A stretch of 64,000 bases of DNA from Blautia caecimuris (GTDB lineage: Bacteria > Bacillota > Clostridia > Lachnospirales > Lachnospiraceae): NCBI RefSeq assembly GCF_024622975.1, contig NZ_JANJZT010000006.1:1-64000 (forward strand). Direction: 5' to 3'. The translations under genes and the position numbers were made by a program. The notes below the pieces were generated by a model, which saw only the letters and a list, made by a program, of their open reading frames with translations, was not told the DNA's origin and ran no database searches. Numbering within the stretch: position 1 is the stretch's first letter; each line of letters begins with the position of its first letter. Of the stretch, positions 18,137-25,261 are shown in pieces.

Positions 18137-18170
18137 ATAACCAAATAAGCGAAATAGGTTTTACCCGGCT

Positions 18171-18674
18171 TTATTTGTCTGGAAGTGTATATGGAAAGTT
18201 GGGAGCTTCCGGACACTGTAGAAAATCTTTCAGACAGTTAATGATAAATTCGTGGTCGGCAATATGGTATAAATTAGAAGCAATGATAGTTCCAATCACC
18301 ACGCTGTTTCCCTTGATACGAATGGGAAAGCCTCCCCCGCACAAAGCATAATCTGTTGCTGAAAGTCCATGATTTTCCAGAGTATCATAATCCTGCTCAA
18401 AGGTCAGTGCAGACAAAAGTGAACTGCGTTCCATCATGGATACCGTATTGAACTTACGCTCCATCCATTTCTGGTTAAGAAGATTGGTTCCGTCTGGACA
18501 GTACTGAAATGCTATGCATCCATTATTCATGCGTATGGATATGGCGATCGTGATGTTTTGATTTTGAGCACAGGAAACCATAAATGTTCCAAATTCATAG
18601 GCAGTGCTGTGATTAAAATGCGGAAACTGAAGAAGGTCTTCCTGCTTTTTCAAAATTTCAATATTTTTGTCCAT
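18171..18674 (-). CDS. Heme-degrading-domain (HbpS/GlcG, UPF0303) protein
   Basis: 167-residue cytosolic protein of the UPF0303/HbpS-like family. Features: the FGTFMVSCAQ strand region, the central AFQYCPDGT, and the conserved ALCGGGFPIRIKG and GTIIASNL segments. Relatives bind heme or corrins (HbpS, PduO C-terminal domain), but this subfamily is uncharacterised and often sits by sugar operons. It converges on the rare-sugar operon, and its promoter carries an operator-like sequence akin to that operon's. The ATG is preceded by AAAAGGAGGAATATGTA. Joint regulation is inferred; the biochemical role is unknown. Confidence 0.72.
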   Translation of the reverse strand: MDKNIEILKKQEDLLQFPHFNHSTAYEFGTFMVSCAQNQNITIAISIRMNNGCIAFQYCPDGTNLLNQKWMERKFNTVSMMERSSLLSALTFEQDYDTLENHGLSATDYALCGGGFPIRIKGNSVVIGTIIASNLYHIADHEFIINCLKDFLQCPEAPNFPYTLPDK

Positions 18675-18707
18675 TACATATTCCTCCTTTTAAGTGGGAC
18701 AAATCAA

Positions 18708-18723
18708 AGAAAAAGGTTTTTCT
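18708..18723 (-). promoter_or_regulatory. Operator-like AGAAAAA-GG-TTTTTCT
   Basis: Seven-base arms AGAAAAA/TTTTTCT with a 2-base centre, just downstream of the minus-strand -10 box. Together with its flank it shares the 17-base GTTTTTCTGAATATATT (18716-18732) with the operator at 5753-5769. Confidence 0.6.
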
Positions 18724-18729
18724 GAATAT

Positions 18730-18758
18730 ATTATATAGCAATTTTTCCCTGTCAGCAA
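18730..18758 (-). promoter_or_regulatory. Promoter of the UPF0303 gene
   Basis: On the minus strand, -35 TTGCTG (18753-18758), 17-base spacer and consensus -10 TATAAT (18730-18735). The operator-like palindrome begins just downstream, where a repressor would block initiation. Confidence 0.7.
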
Positions 18759-18801
18759 GAGAAAAACTTTCTGTATGCTGAACTTTAGCATATCTTTCCG
18801 G

Positions 18802-18848
18802 GATATGTGTGGTAATGTCAGGAAAATTACTGAAGATTACCACATATC
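18802..18848 (+). promoter_or_regulatory. Long inverted repeat upstream of XRE regulator
   Basis: GATATGTGTGGTAAT (18802-18816) is complementary, with one bulged base, to ATTACCACATATC (18836-18848); spacer 19 bases. It ends right at the ribosome site GGGGAG. Either an autoregulatory operator or a leader hairpin. Confidence 0.55.
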
Positions 18849-18863
18849 GGGGAGCTTGCATAC

Positions 18864-19115
18864 ATGAAGATTTACGATTATCAGGGAAAGAAAAATGTCA
18901 GCGGCGACATGATTCGTCAACTGCGAGTAAAGAACCGCATGTCCCAGAATGATCTGGCGGCAAGGGTTCAGGTAGAGGGAGTGATGCTGGAACGGGACAG
19001 CATCAGCAGAATAGAAAGCGGAACAAGATTCGTTGCGGATTATGAGTTGTTTGTATTTGCAAAAGTTCTTGGAGTGGATGTTGCATCCTTGCTGGAATTT
19101 CAGGAGAAGAAGTAG
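18864..19115 (+). CDS. Small XRE-family HTH regulator
   Basis: 83-residue Cro/CI-type DNA-binding protein. The helix-turn-helix spans about residues 14-68 (IRQLRVKNRMSQNDLAARV, then RDSISRIESGTR and ADYELFVFAKVLGV). No sensor or protease domain is attached. It is monocistronic, between its own inverted repeat and a GAAA-loop terminator, and its targets are unknown. The ATG follows GGGGAG at 18850-18855. Confidence 0.85.
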   Translation: MKIYDYQGKKNVSGDMIRQLRVKNRMSQNDLAARVQVEGVMLERDSISRIESGTRFVADYELFVFAKVLGVDVASLLEFQEKK

Positions 19116-19117
19116 AG

Positions 19118-19140
19118 ACTGCCGGAAACGGCAGTTTTTT
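19118..19140 (+). terminator. Terminator after XRE gene
   Basis: ACTGCCG/CGGCAGT 7-bp stem (19118-19124, 19129-19135) closed by a GAAA tetraloop, then six Ts. Confidence 0.9.
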
Positions 19141-19161
19141 CTGTTATTTAAAGATGTTTTA

Positions 19162-19170
19162 TGATACAAT
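19162..19170 (+). promoter_or_regulatory. Extended -10 promoter before cvfB
   Basis: TGATACAAT: extended TG plus -10 TACAAT (19165-19170). No clear -35 is seen. It lies about 75 bases before the cvfB start. Confidence 0.45.
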
Positions 19171-19243
19171 AACACTCATAAAGCTGCTGGTTTGTATCAG
19201 ATGCGTAAGAAAGATATTCAGAAGCATATTTTGGAGGATTATA

Positions 19244-20089
19244 ATGATAGAAATAGGAAAGAAACAGAAGCTCCTTGTAGTAAAAACCGTAGAATTTGGA
19301 GTTTATCTGGCAGAAAATAAGGAGGCGGATGCGAAAAGCCGTGTACTTCTTCCGGTAAAGCAGGTACCTCAGGGAACGAAAGAAGGCGACTGCCTGGAAG
19401 TATTTATTTATAAAGATTCACAGGACCGTCTGATTGCCACAACAAGGGAACCTGTGCTTACAGTAGGTCAGACTGCTGTTCTGAAGGTGCGCCAGGTAAC
19501 AAGAATCGGCGCTTTTCTTGACTGGGGACTGGAGAAGGATCTGCTTCTCCCTTATCATGAGCAGACTGTCCGGGTAAGAGAAGGACAGGAATGTCTGGTA
19601 GCCCTTTATGTGGACAAAAGCAGCCGTCTGTGTGCAACAATGAAGGTGTACCCATATCTTGAGAAAAAATCTCCTTATAAAGAAGGAGATCAGGTAAGGG
19701 GACGTATCTATCAGGTAAGTGATAATTTTGGTGTGTTTGTGGCAGTTGACGACAGATTTTCCGCATTGATCCCTGCAAGGGAGGCTGCGGGAAAATATCG
19801 TCCGGGAACTGTTATGGATCTTCGTGTTTCTGCAGTTAAGGAAGACGGCAAGCTGAATGTGTCCGATCGCCAGAAAGCTTATATTCAGATCAATGAGGAT
19901 GCGGAAAGCGTCCTTCAGATCATTGAAGAGTTTGCAGGTGTGCTGCCGTTTGACGATAAGGCATCACCGGAGGTGATAAAAAGAGAATTCGGGCTCAGCA
20001 AAAACGCTTTTAAGAGAGCGGTAGGCCATCTTCTGAAAGAAGGAAAGATTGAGATCAGAGACCGGAGGATTTATCAGACAAAGAAATAA
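19244..20089 (+). CDS. cvfB: CvfB-type S1 RNA-binding regulator
   Basis: 281-residue protein with three S1-like OB domains and a C-terminal winged helix, the CvfB/YitL layout. S1-type strands are visible at VEFGVYLAE, QVTRIGAFLDWGLEKDLLLP (about 90-110) and VSDNFGVFVAV (about 160-170); the C-terminal HTH contains REFGLSKNAFKRAVGHLLKEG. In staphylococci CvfB is an RNA-binding virulence regulator; in other Firmicutes the role is unclear. Start is ATG 19244 after TTGGAGGAT; the frame extends upstream without a ribosome site. Ten bases separate it from dnaE. Confidence 0.85.
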   Translation: MIEIGKKQKLLVVKTVEFGVYLAENKEADAKSRVLLPVKQVPQGTKEGDCLEVFIYKDSQDRLIATTREPVLTVGQTAVLKVRQVTRIGAFLDWGLEKDLLLPYHEQTVRVREGQECLVALYVDKSSRLCATMKVYPYLEKKSPYKEGDQVRGRIYQVSDNFGVFVAVDDRFSALIPAREAAGKYRPGTVMDLRVSAVKEDGKLNVSDRQKAYIQINEDAESVLQIIEEFAGVLPFDDKASPEVIKREFGLSKNAFKRAVGHLLKEGKIEIRDRRIYQTKK

Positions 20090-20099
20090 GGAGCAGATT

Positions 20100-23000
20100 A
20101 TGAATTTTACACATCTTCATGTTCATACAGAATACAGTCTTCTGGACGGTTCCAATAAGATCCAGGAATATGTGGCCCGTGTAAAAGAGCTGGGGATGGA
20201 CAGTGCGGCTATTACGGATCATGGCGTTATGTATGGAGTGATTGATTTTTACAGGGCTGCAAAGGCAGCAGGGATCAATCCCATTCTGGGCTGCGAGGTT
20301 TATGTGGCGCCGGGGTCCCGGTTCGACAGAGAAGCAGGAAGCGGTGAGGACCGTTATTATCATCTGGTGCTTCTTGCAGAAAATAATCAGGGCTACAGCA
20401 ATCTGATGAAGATTGTTTCCAAAGGCTTTGTAGAAGGCTTTTATTATAAACCCAGGGTAGATATTGAGGTTTTGGAAAAGTACCATGAGGGAATTATTGC
20501 TCTCAGCGCCTGCCTGGCAGGCGAGGTGGCCAAATATCTTACAAGAGGAATGTACGAGGATGCAAAAGCTGCCGCGCTTCGGTATCAGGATATTTTTGGA
20601 AAGGGAAATTTCTTTCTGGAAATGCAGGATCATGGGATTCCTCAGCAGCAGACTGTAAATCAGCAGCTTCTTAAAATGCACAAAGAAACAGGGATCGATC
20701 TGGTAGTGACAAATGACGTGCATTACACTCTGGCGGAGGATGCCCAGCCTCATGATGTTCTGCTGTGTCTTCAGACAGGAAAGAAGCTGGCAGATGAAAA
20801 CCGTATGAGATATGAAGGAGGACAGTATTATGTGAAATCTCCTCAGGAGATGGAAATGCTGTTCCCTTATGCCACAGAGGCGCTGGAAAATACTCATAAG
20901 ATTGCAGAAAGATGTCATGTGGAAATCGAATTTGGGGTGACAAAACTTCCCAAGTATGACGTGCCGGAAGGCTATACTTCCTGGGAATACCTGAACAAGC
21001 TCTGTTTTGAGGGACTTGAGGAACGCTATCAGCCTGTTACCCGGGAACTTCGGGAACGCCTTGACTATGAGCTTTCTACTATTAAAAACATGGGTTATGT
21101 GGATTATTTCCTTATTGTATGGGATTTTATCAAATATGCCCGTGACAATGACATTATGGTAGGGCCGGGGCGGGGCTCTGCGGCAGGAAGTCTTGTGGCC
21201 TATACTCTGGGAATTACCCAGCTTGACCCCATCCGTTATGACCTTCTTTTTGAGAGATTTCTGAATCCGGAACGAGTTTCCATGCCTGATATTGACGTGG
21301 ACTTCTGCTTTGAGAGAAGGCAGGAGGTCATTGATTATGTTGTTCGGAAATATGGAAAAGACCGGGTGGTTCAGATTGTAACCTTTGGAACACTGGCTGC
21401 CAGAGGTGTGATCCGTGACGTTGGCAGGGTGCTTGATTTGCCTTATGCTCAGGTAGACGCCATTGCCAAAATGATTCCACAGGAATTGAATATTACAATA
21501 GACAAGGCTCTTCAGATGAATCCTGAGCTTCGCAAAGCTTATGAAGAGCAGGAGGATATCCACGGGCTGATCGATACGGCAAAACGTCTGGAGGGGCTTC
21601 CAAGGCATACGTCCATGCATGCGGCAGGTGTGGTGATCAGCCAGAAGGATGTGGATGAGTACGTACCTTTATCCAGAGCGCAGGACGGCTCTATTACCAC
21701 ACAGTTTACTATGACTACACTGGAAGAACTGGGACTTCTGAAAATGGATTTTCTGGGGCTTCGTACGCTGACTGTCATTCAGAATGCTGTTCATCAGATC
21801 GAGAGGACAACTGGAAAACTTCTGGATATGCAGCAGATCGATTACAATGATAAAAAGGTTCTGGATTCTCTGGGGACAGGAAGATCAGACGGTGTGTTTC
21901 AGCTGGAAAGTGCGGGAATGAAAAACTTCATGAAGGAGCTGAAGCCGCAAAGCCTTGAAGACGTGATCGCCGGTATTTCCCTTTACCGGCCGGGGCCGAT
22001 GGATTTTATTCCTCAGTATATCCGGGGCAAAAACCGACCGGATACCATCAGCTATGACTGCCCCCAGCTGGAACCCATTCTGAAACCTACTTACGGTTGT
22101 ATTGTGTATCAGGAGCAGGTTATGCAGATCGTCCGGAATCTGGCTGGTTACACTCTGGGACGAAGCGATCTTGTGCGCCGCGCCATGTCAAAGAAAAAGG
22201 CTTCTGTTATGGAAAAAGAACGGCAGAATTTTGTGTACGGAAATCCGGAGGAAGGAGTTCCGGGCTGTATTGCCAATGGGATTCCGGAAAACGTAGCCAA
22301 TAAGATTTATGATGACATGATCGATTTTGCAAAATATGCGTTTAATAAATCTCATGCGGCAGCTTATGCTGTGGTTTCCTATCAGACTGCTTATCTGAAG
22401 TATTATTATCCGGTAGAATTTATGGCGGCGCTTATGACGTCTGTAATAGAAATGCCCAATAAGGTTTCTGAGTATATTCAGGTATGCCGCCAGATGAATA
22501 TCAGGATTCTTCCTCCTGATGTAAACAGAGGTATCTATGGATTTTCCGTGGATAATGGAGCAATCCGTTATGGACTATCTGCCATCAAAAGCGTGGGACG
22601 GCCTGTGATCGAGGCTCTTGTGGAGGAACGTGAAAACAGAGGCCCGTATCTGTCGCTGAAGGATTTTATTCAGAGGCTGACAGGAGTTGTGAATAAAAGG
22701 GCTATAGAGAATTTTATCAAAGCAGGAGCAGTTGACTGTCTGGAAGGCAACCGAAGACAGAAAATGACCGTTTACGCACAGATCGTGGACAGTATTGCCC
22801 AGGACAAAAAGAATACCGTTGCCGGACAGATGAGCCTTTTTGACTTTGCGGAAGAGGATGTAAAAAAAGATTTTGAGATCCGTATGCCTGATGTGGGAGA
22901 ATATGATAAGGATACCCTGCTTTCCTATGAAAAGGAGGTTCTTGGTATTTACCTCAGCGGACATCCTCTGGAGCGTTACAGCAGTATGATGGAAAAAATG

Positions 23001-23567
23001 ATCTCTGCAAAAACAACAGATTTCCAGGCGGATGAAGAAGGCGGGATTCCCAAAATCACAGACGGTCAGAAAGTGATCGTAGGCGGAATGATCGCGGATA
23101 AAACAATCAAATATACAAAAACTAACAAGGTCATGGCGTTTTTTACCCTGGAAGATCTGGTGGGAACAGTAGAAGTTGTTGTTTTCCCCAGAGATTATGA
23201 AAAATGGCAGAAATATCTGAATGAGGATGCAAGAGTCTTTGTTCAGGGACATGTGGACGCAGGTGATGACAGGGCGTCCAAGCTGATTCTGGAAAAAGTA
23301 CGTTCCTTTGACGAAATGCCAAAAGAAGTATGGATCCAGTTTAAGGACAGGGATGATTATGGAAAAAATGAGGAAGAGCTTCTGAGAAATCTGCGTTCGG
23401 TGCCGGGAAACAGCAGTGTTGTGATCTATCTGAAGGATGTCAATGCCATGAAGAGGCTTCCGGCAGGATATCACGTGCAGATCACGGATTCCTGGACAGA
23501 AGAGATGAAGGCAAAATATGGCAGCTCCAATGTTAAAGTTGTGGAAAGAGTATTGAAAAACTTCTGA
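20100..23567 (+). CDS. dnaE: DNA polymerase III alpha subunit DnaE
   Basis: 1155-residue C-family replicative polymerase of DnaE type. N-terminal PHP domain (HLHVHTEYSLLDG, ITDHGVMYG, LGCEVYVAPG), polymerase core with GPGRGSAAGSLVAY at about 355-368 and the catalytic PDIDVDF near 395-401, (HhH)2 region, then an OB domain (VIVGGMIADKTIKYTKT, about 1000) and a C-terminal tail. In Firmicutes DnaE works with PolC, extending RNA primers. ATG 20100 follows AAGGAGC. Its last eight codons, stop and five further bases are repeated exactly at 24078-24108, marking an insertion immediately downstream. Confidence 0.97.
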   Translation: MNFTHLHVHTEYSLLDGSNKIQEYVARVKELGMDSAAITDHGVMYGVIDFYRAAKAAGINPILGCEVYVAPGSRFDREAGSGEDRYYHLVLLAENNQGYSNLMKIVSKGFVEGFYYKPRVDIEVLEKYHEGIIALSACLAGEVAKYLTRGMYEDAKAAALRYQDIFGKGNFFLEMQDHGIPQQQTVNQQLLKMHKETGIDLVVTNDVHYTLAEDAQPHDVLLCLQTGKKLADENRMRYEGGQYYVKSPQEMEMLFPYATEALENTHKIAERCHVEIEFGVTKLPKYDVPEGYTSWEYLNKLCFEGLEERYQPVTRELRERLDYELSTIKNMGYVDYFLIVWDFIKYARDNDIMVGPGRGSAAGSLVAYTLGITQLDPIRYDLLFERFLNPERVSMPDIDVDFCFERRQEVIDYVVRKYGKDRVVQIVTFGTLAARGVIRDVGRVLDLPYAQVDAIAKMIPQELNITIDKALQMNPELRKAYEEQEDIHGLIDTAKRLEGLPRHTSMHAAGVVISQKDVDEYVPLSRAQDGSITTQFTMTTLEELGLLKMDFLGLRTLTVIQNAVHQIERTTGKLLDMQQIDYNDKKVLDSLGTGRSDGVFQLESAGMKNFMKELKPQSLEDVIAGISLYRPGPMDFIPQYIRGKNRPDTISYDCPQLEPILKPTYGCIVYQEQVMQIVRNLAGYTLGRSDLVRRAMSKKKASVMEKERQNFVYGNPEEGVPGCIANGIPENVANKIYDDMIDFAKYAFNKSHAAAYAVVSYQTAYLKYYYPVEFMAALMTSVIEMPNKVSEYIQVCRQMNIRILPPDVNRGIYGFSVDNGAIRYGLSAIKSVGRPVIEALVEERENRGPYLSLKDFIQRLTGVVNKRAIENFIKAGAVDCLEGNRRQKMTVYAQIVDSIAQDKKNTVAGQMSLFDFAEEDVKKDFEIRMPDVGEYDKDTLLSYEKEVLGIYLSGHPLERYSSMMEKMISAKTTDFQADEEGGIPKITDGQKVIVGGMIADKTIKYTKTNKVMAFFTLEDLVGTVEVVVFPRDYEKWQKYLNEDARVFVQGHVDAGDDRASKLILEKVRSFDEMPKEVWIQFKDRDDYGKNEEELLRNLRSVPGNSSVVIYLKDVNAMKRLPAGYHVQITDSWTEEMKAKYGSSNVKVVERVLKNF

Positions 23568-23572
23568 AAATG
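23542..23572 (+). repeat. 31-bp direct repeat, left copy (end of dnaE)
   Basis: Exact match to 24078-24108. Begins TGGAAAGAGTATTG, ends CTTCTGAAAATG; contains the dnaE stop codon. Flanking bases differ on both sides. Confidence 0.95.
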
Positions 23573-23640
23573 TGGAAAATCCAATATTTTTGATATGCTG
23601 TGATACTAGAATGATACCAGAACATTCCCTGAAAATAAGG

Positions 23641-23669
23641 TTGACTTTTTGCTCAGAATAGCATATGCT
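23641..23669 (+). promoter_or_regulatory. Promoter of candidate antitoxin RNA
   Basis: -35 TTGACT (23641-23646), 17-base spacer, -10 TATGCT (23664-23669). Predicted start near 23676. Confidence 0.65.
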
Positions 23670-23675
23670 AACAGT

Positions 23676-23748
23676 AGCTAAGAAATGAGATAATCAAGCA
23701 TGAGCAAAAAACGAAAACCCCGGAAGTCTCGACCACTTCCGGGGTTTT
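23676..23748 (+). ncRNA. Candidate antisense antitoxin RNA (RNA II-like)
   Basis: A predicted RNA of about 73 bases running from the promoter at 23641 to a shared terminator. Its 5' part holds AAGAAATGAGATAAT (23680-23694), an exact 15-base repeat of 23857-23871, and therefore complementary to codons of the small toxin-like gene. Four bases later CATGAGCA (23699-23706) nearly repeats CATGAACA at the toxin start codon. It converges with the toxin transcript and also shares the terminator stem with it. This is the layout of RNA II of the par/fst type I system. Start site is predicted, expression not shown. Confidence 0.6.
23714..23748. terminator. Bidirectional terminator shared by toxin and antitoxin RNAs
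   Basis: Perfect 14-bp stem AAAACCCCGGAAGT (23714-23727) with ACTTCCGGGGTTTT (23735-23748), 7-base loop. The minus-strand side has the better T-run (TTTTCGTTTTTT), the plus side TTTT. Confidence 0.9.
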
Positions 23749-23787
23749 CTGTTCCATTTATGTAAGGCGGCTTAGACCTTTAGGCTG

Positions 23788-23883
23788 TTACTGCCTTTTG
23801 TTTCTGTCCAGCCATTTGCAGATATAGTAGCTGGCTATACCTGCTGTGACAGAAACAAGAAATGAGATAATGATTTCAAACAT
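23788..23883 (-). CDS. 31-residue membrane peptide, candidate type I toxin
   Basis: A 31-residue peptide with a short MFE start, one hydrophobic membrane helix (about residues 4-22) and a charged tail KWLDRNKRQ. Size, topology and the WLDR-K/R tail resemble Fst/Ldr-type toxins, although the IAP motif of Fst is not present. The ribosome site AAGGAGGTG is excellent but entirely paired in a leader hairpin (23891-23910), as in translationally silenced toxin mRNAs. An extended -10 promoter lies upstream, and a converging short RNA carries complementary repeats. Likely role: membrane-damaging toxin kept silent by antisense RNA. It is clearly a real small gene; toxicity is inferred. Confidence 0.7.
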   Translation of the reverse strand: MFEIIISFLVSVTAGIASYYICKWLDRNKRQ

Positions 23884-23890
23884 GAACAGC

Positions 23891-23910
23891 ACCTCCTTCC
23901 TGCTGGAGGT
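23891..23910 (-). promoter_or_regulatory. SD-sequestering hairpin of the small toxin mRNA
   Basis: On the minus strand ACCTCC (23905-23910) pairs fully with the Shine-Dalgarno GGAGGT (23891-23896) across an 8-base loop. Confidence 0.65.
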
Positions 23911-23924
23911 TCGGCAGCAATAAA

Positions 23925-23933
23925 ATTATATCA
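23925..23933 (-). promoter_or_regulatory. Extended -10 promoter of the small toxin gene
   Basis: Minus strand TGATATAAT: TG plus consensus TATAAT (23925-23930). No good -35, as expected for extended -10 promoters. The rest of 23934-24077 shows no gene. Confidence 0.65.
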
Positions 23934-24077
23934 CAGCACACATGAGAATGATACGCAAAACTTTAAGGTCTGTTGGCTTGTACAGTTGGAAGTATATTAC
24001 CTTATTTTTTGTTTTGGATCAAAATAATCAGCATTGCAAAAACATAATGTTTAAGGCGAAAAATTCATACTTACTTT

Positions 24078-24108
24078 TGGAAAGAGTATTGAAAAACTTC
24101 TGAAAATG
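24078..24108 (+). repeat. 31-bp direct repeat, right copy
   Basis: Exact copy of 23542-23572, 536 bp downstream, just before pfkA. Bounds the segment with the toxin-antitoxin-like locus. Confidence 0.95.
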
Positions 24109-24194
24109 CTATAAACTATAAACCGAATATGTGTAAAACAGATGGGGTTTTTTGCGCCGAAAGCAGAAAATCCGGAAGATGGAGGAATGAAATC

Positions 24195-25196
24195 ATGGCA
24201 GAAAAAACGATAAAAACCATCGGTGTACTGACCAGTGGAGGAGATGCGCCGGGAATGAATGCTGCGATCCGTGCTGTTGTAAGAAGAGGACTGAGCAGCG
24301 GATTAAATGTAAAGGGTATTTATAAAGGATATAATGGTCTGTTAAATGAAGAAATTGTAGATATGTCTGCCAAAGATGTGTCTGATACAATTGAGCGCGG
24401 CGGTACAATCCTGTATACTGCACGCTGTTCAGAATTCCGTACAGCAGAGGGACAGCAGCGCGGCGCTGAGATCTGCAGAAAGCATGGAATCGATGGTCTT
24501 GTTGTTATCGGTGGAGATGGTTCTTTTGCAGGCGCTCAGAAACTTGCGAATCTTGGAATCAACACAATCGGTGTACCGGGAACCATTGACCTGGATATTG
24601 CATGTACCGAATACACAATTGGCTTTGATACAGCTGTAAATACAGCAATGGAAGCTATTGACAAGGTGCGTGATACTTCTACCTCTCATGAGAGATGCAG
24701 TATCATTGAGGTTATGGGACGTAACGCAGGCTACCTTGCAATGTGGTGCGGTATTGCCAATGGCGCAGAGGACGTTCTGATTCCGGAAAAATATGATTAT
24801 GATGAGCAGAAACTGATCAATAATATTATTGCCAGCCGTAAGGCAGGTAAGAAACATCACATTATTATCAATGCAGAGGGTATCGGTCATTCTGAAGCTA
24901 TGGCAAAACGTATTGAAGCAGCTACAGGAATCGAGACACGGGCAACTATCCTGGGTCACATGCAGAGAGGCGGAAGCCCTACATGTAAGGACCGTGTATA
25001 TGCGTCTATGCTGGGTGCGCTTGCAGTCGATCTTCTTGTTGCGGGCAAAAACTGCCGTGTTGTAGGCTATCGTCACGGAGAGTTTGTTGATTTTGATATC
25101 AATGAAGCTCTTGCAATGAAAAAAGATGTTTCTCCATATATGTGGGAAATCTGCAATTCACTTTCTCATAACTATGATAAACATGCAAAAAAATAA
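24195..25196 (+). CDS. pfkA: ATP-dependent 6-phosphofructokinase
   Basis: 333 residues. TSGGDAPGMNAAIR at about 12-25 and GGDGSFAGAQ near 105 are the ATP site; GGDGS rather than GGDDT indicates ATP over pyrophosphate. The catalytic segment is GTIDLDI, keeping both aspartates but with Leu where most PfkA have Asn. TSTSHERC and EVMGRNAGYLA form the fructose-6-phosphate site, and GHMQRGGSPT is present. It phosphorylates fructose-6-phosphate in glycolysis, where the sugars imported by neighbouring operons converge. ATG 24195 follows GGAGGAATG; an upstream in-frame ATG at 24129 is less likely. Confidence 0.95.
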   Translation: MAEKTIKTIGVLTSGGDAPGMNAAIRAVVRRGLSSGLNVKGIYKGYNGLLNEEIVDMSAKDVSDTIERGGTILYTARCSEFRTAEGQQRGAEICRKHGIDGLVVIGGDGSFAGAQKLANLGINTIGVPGTIDLDIACTEYTIGFDTAVNTAMEAIDKVRDTSTSHERCSIIEVMGRNAGYLAMWCGIANGAEDVLIPEKYDYDEQKLINNIIASRKAGKKHHIIINAEGIGHSEAMAKRIEAATGIETRATILGHMQRGGSPTCKDRVYASMLGALAVDLLVAGKNCRVVGYRHGEFVDFDINEALAMKKDVSPYMWEICNSLSHNYDKHAKK

Positions 25197-25261
25197 ATAA
25201 ATTATGATACAACGGAGGCTACCGTCAGGCGGCCTCTATTGTGTATAAAAAGGAGAGTTCC

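Noticed and set aside
5753-18732. 17-bp match GTTTTTCTGAATATATT as att repeats of a 13-kb island
   Set aside because: Both copies lie within operator palindromes next to promoters, so shared regulation explains them better than integration.
20055-21620. Long open frame (521 codons) on the minus strand opposite dnaE
   Set aside because: It is antisense to the conserved polymerase reading frame, has Cys/His/Phe-rich composition typical of shadow frames and no domain.
22575-23474. Second long minus-strand frame opposite dnaE
   Set aside because: Same reasons; dnaE coding evidence is decisive.
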